A stretch of DNA of 64,000 nucleotides from VAZQ01 sp963817015 (GTDB taxonomy: Bacteria; Pseudomonadota; Alphaproteobacteria; Rhizobiales; Xanthobacteraceae). The notes below the pieces were generated by a model that saw nothing but the letters and a program-made list of their open reading frames with translations, made no database searches and was not told the origin of the DNA. Position 1 is the stretch's first letter. Each line of letters starts with the position of its first letter. The position numbers were made by a program, and so were the translations under genes. Below are positions 57,936 through 64,000 of this stretch, one piece after another. The DNA lies in contig CAWFMV010000014.1 of assembly GCA_963817015.1 (NCBI GenBank), forward strand, positions 62,001 through 126,000. Reading direction: 5' to 3'.

Positions 57936-60303
57936 ATGACAATGAACAACAAGCCTGACTTCCGCTTCATCGGCCAGCCGGTGCGCCGCGCGGAGGACGA
58001 GCGCCTCATCACCGGCAAGGGCCGCTTCAGCGACGACTTTCTGCTCGACGGGCAGACCTACGCCGCGATGGTGCGCTCGCCGTATGCGCATGCGCGTATC
58101 CGCAATATCGACACCACGCAGGCGCGCAAGATGCCGGGCGTGCTCGGCGTTTTTACAGGCGCTGACTGTCTTGCCGACGGGCTGCAGCCGATCCCGCACG
58201 ATCCGCTGCCGAAGACCAAATACGACATGAAGCTGCATGGGCCTGGTGGCAGCACCGTGTTCATCGGGCCGCATATGCTGCTGCCGGCCGACAAGGCGCG
58301 CCATGTCGGCGAGGCAGTCGCGATGGTGGTCGCCGAGACCAAGACGCAGGCGCTCGATGCCGCCGAGGCCGTCGAGGTCGACTACGAGGAATTGCCGTTC
58401 GTCATCCATGCCGAAGACGCCATGCGGCCCGATGCGCCGCGGGTGTGGGACGAGATGACGAGCAACATGTCGGTCGAGACCTGGTTCGGCGACCGCGATG
58501 CGACCGACAAGGCCTTCGCCGCCGCCGACCACGTGGTGAAGCTCGACCTCCACATCGGCCGCGTCACCGGCGTGCCGATCGAGTTGCGCGCCGCGGTCGC
58601 GCACTACGACTCCGCAGCCGACAAGTACACGCTCTATGCCGGCTCGGGCGGCGCGGTGCGGCAGAAGAACGAGCTGGTGAAGGTGCTCGGCATCGCGCCC
58701 GACAAGCTGCGCGTTCTCTGCTACGATGTCGGCGGCAATTTCGGCACCCGCAACCGCGTGTTCGTCGAGTTCGGCCTGGTGCTGTGGGCGGCGAAGAAAG
58801 TCGGCCGGCCGGTCAAGTACACGGCGACGCGCTCAGAAGCCTTTCTCAGCGACTATCAGGGCCGCGACCTGGTGACGAAAGTCGAGCTCGCGCTGCGCAA
58901 GGACGGCCGCTTCCTGGCGATGCGGGCGACCAACATCAGCAATGTCGGCGCGCGCGCTGTGTCGTTCTCGCCGCTCTCCAAGGGCTCGGGCCTGATCCCG
59001 GGCTCCTATGACATCCCGGCCGTGACGCTGCGCGCCATCGCGGTCTACACCAACACCATGCCGACGCAGGCCTATCGCAGCTCCGGCCGGCCGGAGGTGA
59101 CGTTCGCGATCGAGCGGCTGATCGAGAACGCGGCTGCCGAACTCGGCTTCGACCGCATTGCGCTGCGCCGCAAGAACCTGATCAAGCCGAAGGCGATGCC
59201 TTACCGCAACGCCGTCGGCATGCTCTACGACAGCGGCCGCTACGAAGAGAACATGAAGCGCGCCATGGAGCTTGCCGACTGGAAAGGCTTTGCGCAGCGT
59301 CGCCGCGAGGCGAAGAAGCGCGGCAAGCTGCTCGGTCTCGGTCTCGCCAATTATGTCGAGTCCTCGATCGGCGCGCCCAACGAGCAGACGCGCATCACGG
59401 TGCGGCCCGAAGGCCGCGTCGACGTGGTGATCGGCACGCAGCCGAGCGGGCAGGGCCACGAGACGAGCTTCGCGCAGGTCGTCTCCGATCTCATGTGCGT
59501 GCCGGTCGAGCGCGTGCAGATCATCCTCGGCGACACCGACGTGGTGAAGGTCGGCGGCGGCTCGCATTCGGGCCGCTCGATGCGGCATGCCGCAACGGTG
59601 TTCTCGAAGGCCGATGCCCGACCTGATCGAGAAGAGCAAGAAAGTCGCAGCCGCCGTGCTCGACGTTGCGCCTGGACGATGTCAACTTCGACGACGGCCG
59701 TTTCTCGGCGCGCGGCACCAACCGCAGCTTCGATTTCCTCGAGCTCGCCAAGGAGGCTGCGCAACTCGCGTTGCCGGACGACGTCAAGGAGCGGCCTCTC
59801 GATCGTCACCGACAACGAGATGCACGATCCGGTGTTTCCGAACGGCACCGCGATCTGCGAGGTCGAGGTCGATCCCGACACCGGCACCGTCACAATCATA
59901 CGCTACGCCTCGGTCGACGACGTCGGCCGCTGCATCAATCCGCTGATCGTGGACGGCCAGACCCACGGCGCGATCGTGCAGGGCGTCGGGCCAGGCGATG
60001 TGGGAGCAGTGCTACACCGATCCGGATTCCGGCCAGCCGCTGTGCGGCTCGCTGATGGACTACGGCATGCCGCGCGCCGATGGGGTGCCATCGTTCGTGA
60101 CAGAGATTGCGGAGGTGCTTTCGCCCACCAATCCGCTCGGCATCAAGGCCGGCGGTGAGGGCGGCACCACCGCGGCGCCGGCCGTGATGGTGAGCGCGAT
60201 CGTGGACGCGCTCTCGGTCTACGGCATCCGCAACATCAGCATGCCGGCGACGCCGTACAACGTCTGGAAGACGATCCAGGACGCGAAGGCCAAGCAGCGC
60301 TGA
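57936..60303 (+). CDS. molybdenum hydroxylase large subunit, xanthine dehydrogenase/CoxL family (four frameshifts)
   Basis: Large, molybdopterin-cytosine-dinucleotide-binding subunit of an aldehyde oxidase / xanthine dehydrogenase-type enzyme, about 785 residues when four extra bases (near 59610, 59668, 59793 and 59993) are removed. The a/b hammerhead domain starts RFIGQPVRRAEDERLITGKG; the active-site loop QAYRSSGRPE lies near residue 370 and the catalytic Glu in AGGEGGTTAAPA near the C-terminus. AYRSSGRP rather than AYRCSFR excludes a CO dehydrogenase of form I. The iron-sulfur and FAD subunits are missing from the window. ATG 57936 and 57942 are both possible starts. It hydroxylates a heterocycle or aldehyde with water as oxygen source. 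Confidence 0.85.
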
Positions 60304-60333
60304 GCAACATACGAATGCACTCGTTGTTTGGCT

Positions 60334-60465
60334 CGTCATGCCCGCGCATAGCGCGTCGAAGACGCGCGTGAACGCGCTTAAGTCGCGGGCATCCACGTCT
60401 TGCTTTCCTTGATTGCCGCAAGACGTGGATGGCCGGGACAGGCCGGGACAGGCCCGGCCATGACG
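60334..60465. repeat. REP-like extragenic palindrome (family B), long form
   Basis: Left arm 'cgtcatgcccgcg...gcgggcatccacgtctt', right arm 'agacgtggatggccgggaca...cccggccatgacg'. A direct duplication 'ggccgggaca' occurs in the right arm. It lies between the convergent molybdenum hydroxylase and enoyl-CoA hydratase genes. Confidence 0.65.
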
Positions 60466-60499
60466 GGGAGAGGCGGAAATCCGATCGCAAGACGTCGTA

Positions 60500-61222
60500 T
60501 CAATGCCCCGCTGACGTGAGCACGCCTGAGAGCAGCGCCGCCCCATAGGCGGCCGCGCCACGCGGCTCCATCGCGGGCGCCGAACGCAGATAGTCCTTCA
60601 CGGCGACGAGCGCCGCCTGCGAGCGCGACGTCATGGTGGCGAGCGTCTCCGCCATTGCGGCGTCGAGCCGCGCCAGCGGAACGACGGCGCTGACGATGCC
60701 GATCTGCAGCGCGGTCGCGGCGTCGATCTGCGGCATCGCGTAGACCATGTAGGCGATCGCCTTGCGCGGCACCTTCGGCATCAGCGCCGAGATCGCGAGC
60801 GTTGGCGGCAGGTTGTGGGTCATCTCCGGCAGCTTGAAGGTTGCGTTGTCGGCCGCGATCGTTACGTCGCAGGCGGTCGCCATCGCGCAGCCAAAGCCGA
60901 GCGCCGCGCCCTGCACCGCGCACACCACCGGCTGCGGCGCCTCGTTGAGCGCCGCGTAGACGTCGAGGATCGGCTGCAGCACCTGGTCGCGCATGACAAG
61001 CGCGGTCGGATTGGCCGGGCCGCCCTTCGGGTCGCGGCCGCGGCAGAAGTCCGCACCCGTCGTGCGCAGCGTGATCACCTTGGCGTCGGTGGCTGCAGCG
61101 GCCCGGATGGTCGCAGTGAGCGTGCGCAGCATCTCGGTCGTGAGCACGTTACCTTCGGCCGCCCGGTCGATGGTGATCGCCGCGACTGCGCCATCGCGCG
61201 CCATGCGGATTGTCTCGGTCAT
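60500..61222 (-). CDS. enoyl-CoA hydratase/isomerase family protein
   Basis: Intact 240-residue crotonase-fold protein. The oxyanion-hole segment VVCAVQGAALGFGCAMATAC is clear, as is the CoA-binding ADFCRGRD strand. One of the two catalytic Glu positions of true hydratases appears as Glu in PEMTHNLPP; the other is replaced in FGCAMA. It may therefore be an isomerase or another crotonase-type enzyme. It is divergent from the UbiD-like gene (97 bases between starts). The substrate is unknown. Confidence 0.8.
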   Translation of the reverse strand: MTETIRMARDGAVAAITIDRAAEGNVLTTEMLRTLTATIRAAAATDAKVITLRTTGADFCRGRDPKGGPANPTALVMRDQVLQPILDVYAALNEAPQPVVCAVQGAALGFGCAMATACDVTIAADNATFKLPEMTHNLPPTLAISALMPKVPRKAIAYMVYAMPQIDAATALQIGIVSAVVPLARLDAAMAETLATMTSRSQAALVAVKDYLRSAPAMEPRGAAAYGAALLSGVLTSAGH

Positions 61223-61319
61223 AAGGTGCCCCCGCTTGCAATTACCGGCGGCACCTTAAGCATTGCATGGAGATCGGAACAAGTCGTACTTTGCGGCCAA
61301 TTCCGCTTGAGGATCAGCC

Positions 61320-62979
61320 ATGCTCGACGTCACCGACAAGACCGCAACGCACGCGCCGCCCAAGGATTTCCAGGAGCATCTCGCGACTGCTTGAGGCGCA
61401 GGGCCTGATCGTGCGCATCGATCGCCCGATCGACAAGGACACCGAGCTGCATCCGCTGGTGCGCTGGCAGTTCCAGGGCGGGCTGACGGAGGACGCAGCG
61501 CCGCGCCTTCCTGTTCACCAACGTGATCGATGGCGCCGGCCGCACATACGACATGCCGGTCGTGGTCGGCGCGCTCGCGCGCCTCGCCGCGCATCTATTC
61601 GGTCGGCATGGGGCGGCCGGTCGCGGAGATCGAGGCGGCCTGGATCGAACGCCATCGCCAATCCGATCCCGCCGGTGCGCGTCGACGACGCCGCCGTGCC
61701 AGGAGGTCGTCATCACCGGCGATGCGCTGCGTGCGCCTGGCCAAGGGCTTGCCGCGCTGCCGGTGCCGATCTCGACGCCGGGCTTCGACGCCGCGCCCTA
61801 TCTCACCGCGACGCTCGCGGTCACGCGCGATCCCGAGACCGGCATCCAGAACATGGGCACCTATCGCGCCGGCCTCAAAGCCACCGACCGGCTCGGCGTG
61901 CGCATGGCGGCGCGCATCGGCGGCGCCGGCGGCTATCAGCATTGGCGCAAGCACAACAAGCGCAAGACGCCGATGCCGTGCGCGTTCGTGATCGGCGCGG
62001 CGCCGGTCGTGATGTTCACCGGGCCGATGAAGCTCGCCGATCGATCTCGACGAGATGGCGGTCGCGGGCGGGCTCGCGGGCGCGCCGATCCGGGTCACCA
62101 AATGCGTCACCGTCGATCTCGACGTGCCGGCCGACGCCGAGATCGTGATCGAAGGCCTGATCGATCCGGAGCTGCTCGAGCCCGAAGGCCCGTTCGGCGA
62201 GAGCCACGGCCACATCGCGCTCGAAGACTTCAACATGTCGATGCAGGTGACCGCGATCACCCGCAAGCGCAAGCCGGTGTTCGTCTCGATCCTCAGCGAG
62301 GTGACGCCGAGCGAATCGAGCGTGGTCAAGAAGGTCGCCTACGAGCCGATGTTCCTCGTCGCATCTGCGCGACCAGCTCTCGATCAAGGGCGTGCGCCGC
62401 GTGGTGATGCACGAGCCGCTCACCAATCTGCGCAAGGTCATCTTCGTGCAATGTGCGCAAGGCATGCCGCGCATCGGAGGTGTGGCGCGCGCTGCATGGC
62501 GCGTCGACGCTGCTCGCCGACTGCGGCAAGATCTGCATCGCGGTCAGCGAGGACATCGATCCCGAGAACGCCGATGCGGTGTTCTGGTCGCTCGCCTATC
62601 GCTCCAACCCGATCGACGACGTGCACATCGCGCCTTATCGCTCGGCCGGCCATGGGCCGAAGTCCGGCGCGCACGGCGAGGAGTCGACGCTCCTGATCGA
62701 CGCCACGCTCAAGCACTCGGCGCCGCCGCTCGCGCTGCCGGCGCGCGAGTTCATGGAGCGCGCGCGCGGCATCTGGGAGGAGCTCGAAGCTGCCGGCGAT
62801 CACGCCGCAGCCGCCCTGGCACGGCTATTCGCTCGGCGACTGGGCCGACGACTGGGAGACCTTCGCGCGCCGCGCCGTCAAGGGCGAGTGGGAGGCGAAC
62901 GGCGCCGAGACCTTCGCGCGCCGCCGCGGCGGCGTGCACGCCGGAGACGCCGGTGCGCGACGTGGAGGGGAAGAAGTAG
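61320..62979 (+). CDS. UbiD family decarboxylase (many frameshifts)
   Basis: Member of the UbiD family, which uses prenylated FMN from UbiX to (de)carboxylate aromatic or unsaturated acids. Segments in shifting frames are VVVGALARLAAHL, GTYRAGLKATDRLGVRMAAR, IGAAPVVMFTGPMKLA, PIRVTKCVTVDLDVPADAEI, LLEPEGPFGESHGH and KICIAVSEDIDPENADAVFW. The EGPFGE-type and E(x)D residues used by UbiD are present in these pieces. About ten frame breaks occur between 61375 and 62935; with ten extra bases the span gives 550 codons, a little more than UbiD (about 500). No ubiX gene is adjacent. In an aromatic-degradation setting it would act on a benzoate-type acid. Confidence 0.75.
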
Positions 62980-63011
62980 GCCGTTTCTGCTGCGACTAAA
63001 CTCGGTCTCTC

Positions 63012-63112
63012 CGTTCGTGCCCCGCGAAAGCGGGGACCGAGCTGTCTCCAGCATCGACGTCATTCGATGGGCTGCAGCGCCCTGGGTGCCCGCGCCAACG
63101 CGGGCATGACGC
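63012..63112. repeat. REP-like palindrome, divergent family A copy
   Basis: Arms 'cgttcgtgccccgcgaaagc' and 'gtgcccgcgccaacgcgggc' are only partly complementary. It lies between the convergent UbiD-like and unknown exported protein genes. Confidence 0.5.
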
Positions 63113-63147
63113 CGAGATATGTGGCGCAGCCCTCGCACACGCCCCGC

Positions 63148-63732
63148 TCAATTCTCCCACATCACCTGCCAGTTCTCGCTGGCGCCGTTGCAGCCGAGCT
63201 TGCCGCGCTCGACCTTCACCAAGGCGAAGCCGTTGAGATCGTCGCCGCCGTGGCGCTCGTCGTACCGATAGGTGTGGCGCGTCACCGTGCCCTCGCACAC
63301 GTCGTTGCTTTCGAGCGCGGTGAGCGTCTTTGCGTAGGGGCTCCACGCCAGCACGCCCGCCATCTCGGAGGCGTTCACCCGCCCCGGAAACGGCATCACC
63401 GGGAACGCGAGCGCCCGCAAGCTGCCGTCGCGCTCGAACACATAGGCGCGGCCAAAGAGCCTCCATCCGCTGCAGGGCACGATCGCCATCGGCCGCGCAC
63501 CTGCCGGGCGAAAGAGCTCGATCGGGAACGTCACCATCATGGCTTCGCTCTGCTGGCAGTCCGCCTGCTTGAGCGCGGCGGCGAGCGCCGGCGGCACGTC
63601 GGAAAAGCGCTCGATGCGCCAGGGCTGCCCGTCGGCCGGAATGCGATCAAGAAGGTCCTGCGCGTGGGAGGTCTGGAGAAACGCGAGCAGGCCGAGCGCC
63701 CTCAGGGCCAGATGTGTCAATGGATAAGCCAT
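63148..63732 (-). CDS. exported protein of unknown function
   Basis: Intact 194-residue protein with a signal peptide (THLALRALGLLAFLQTSHAQ from about residue 5). The mature part is a beta-rich sequence with Cys residues in KQADCQQSE, VPCSGWR, DVCEGTV and KLGCNGA, which could form two disulfides. The GWRLFGRAYVFERDGSLRAL and RHTYRYDERHGGDDLNGFAL segments look like a DUF1176-type or lectin-like periplasmic protein, but I do not recognise a family firmly. I start at the ATG at 63732, where the signal peptide begins; the upstream ATG lacks a ribosome site. It faces the UbiD gene. Confidence 0.65.
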   Translation of the reverse strand: MAYPLTHLALRALGLLAFLQTSHAQDLLDRIPADGQPWRIERFSDVPPALAAALKQADCQQSEAMMVTFPIELFRPAGARPMAIVPCSGWRLFGRAYVFERDGSLRALAFPVMPFPGRVNASEMAGVLAWSPYAKTLTALESNDVCEGTVTRHTYRYDERHGGDDLNGFALVKVERGKLGCNGASENWQVMWEN

Positions 63733-63774
63733 GCTCGTGTATAGCATGCTCGTGTGTGCGCCGGGCCGGAGGTT

Positions 63775-64000
63775 TTACCGGACATCGGTGCTTGAGATGC
63801 GGGCGGCCGGCGGCGAGGCGACTGCGCCAGGGCTTTGAGCGACTTGGCTCTGGGCGGCTTGGCTCTGGGCGGCATGGCCCGAGGCGGCTTCGGCGTTCTT
63901 CGCCTCGTAATACTCGACCGAGAGCTTGATCGACCATCGTTCGTAGAAGCCCTTGATTTTCTCGCTCAGCTTCTGCGGGCTCTCTTGCTCGGCGGCTTCG
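63775..64000 (-). CDS. C-terminal fragment of an unknown protein with an Ala/Gln/Ser tail (partial)
   Basis: The frame is open from the right edge of the window to a TAA at 63775, so only the last 74 residues are seen. They read SEKIKGFYERWSIKLSVEYY then a low-complexity tail AASGHAAQSQAAQSQVAQSP. The first part is probably helical. The tail comes from a short DNA repeat at 63841-63870. It is preferred over the other frames here because these are rich in rare Arg/Ser/Pro codons. No function can be given. Confidence 0.55.
   Translation of the reverse strand, partial: EAAEQESPQKLSEKIKGFYERWSIKLSVEYYEAKNAEAASGHAAQSQAAQSQVAQSPGAVASPPAARISSTDVR
63841..63870. repeat. two 15-base tandem repeats inside the last gene
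   Basis: The unit ggcttggctctgggc occurs twice, nearly head to tail; it encodes the AAQSQ repeats of the partial gene on the minus strand. Probably slippage-prone. Confidence 0.5.

Noticed and set aside
63647..63937. A 96-codon minus-strand frame near the right end
   Set aside because: It is rich in Arg, Pro and Ser from a repeat read in the wrong frame; the frame ending at 63775 and open to the window edge is more protein-like.

Overview
The window is GC-rich, densely coding chromosomal DNA that looks like a soil alphaproteobacterium of the Hyphomicrobiales (Bradyrhizobium / Xanthobacteraceae type). The basis is the codon usage, the many extragenic palindromes with a 'gtccccgcgaaagcggggac' core, the many Bug-type periplasmic binding proteins of tripartite tricarboxylate transport (TTT), and a gene content dominated by catabolism of aromatics, ureides and organic acids. 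I see no rRNA, tRNA, CRISPR array, phage or IS transposase. The genus is an inference.

Layout. 0-11.9 kb: an amicyanin-like cupredoxin end, then minus-strand genes for aromatic breakdown (Bug protein, SDR, cytochrome c, a 4,5-dihydroxyphthalate decarboxylase-like protein, a double VOC protein, a LigB-type extradiol dioxygenase), two Bug paralogues around a CadC-type regulator, and a Rieske oxygenase with a VOC protein. 12.2-14.8 kb: an intact ureide operon (NCS1 permease, 5-hydroxyisourate hydrolase, OHCU decarboxylase) in which both enzymes carry export signals. 15-21 kb: dienelactone hydrolase, AbgB-like amidase, ornithine-cyclodeaminase-like protein, M29/NicX-like protein and a Bug protein. 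21-30.5 kb: two PuuE-like deacetylases, two tandem alpha/beta hydrolases and a ferric-type ABC importer. 30.5-32.4 kb: a protein with a SLOG-like N-terminus and four membrane segments (SLATT-like), possibly a nucleotide-signal effector. 32.5-40.1 kb: class II aldolase, MmgE/PrpD, two metal-ligand-poor M24 homologues, an LLM flavin oxidoreductase and hydantoinase B. 40.3-43.6 kb: a secreted HhH protein, isovaleryl-CoA dehydrogenase and methylcrotonyl-CoA carboxylase beta. 43.7-48.8 kb: a CoA-transferase / two MaoC / citryl-CoA-lyase-like operon with a LysR regulator and a divergent Bug gene. 48.8-64 kb: a TPP enzyme, Uma2 protein, cyclase, Bug protein, aldehyde dehydrogenase, SDR, FAD monooxygenase, molybdenum hydroxylase large subunit, enoyl-CoA hydratase, UbiD-like decarboxylase and two unknown genes.

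The dominant oddity is that about half of the genes are broken by frameshifts, about 80 in all. When I rebuilt them base by base from conserved sequence, nearly all were single-base insertions, mostly duplications of a neighbouring base. For almost every gene, span length minus the inferred insertions is divisible by three. This looks like uncorrected long-read error rather than gene decay, so frame-broken genes are annotated here at full span as CDS with the breaks described. The exception is 6288-7284, which is typed pseudogene because its breaks are dense and of mixed sign.

Functionally the region reads as a set of uptake-plus-catabolism modules. Binding proteins capture organic acids, ring-cleaving and ring-hydroxylating enzymes open aromatics, and CoA-dependent enzymes feed the products to central metabolism. 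Several multi-subunit enzymes have only one subunit here (XDH large subunit, HyuB, MccB, Bug without TctA/TctB), so partners must lie elsewhere.
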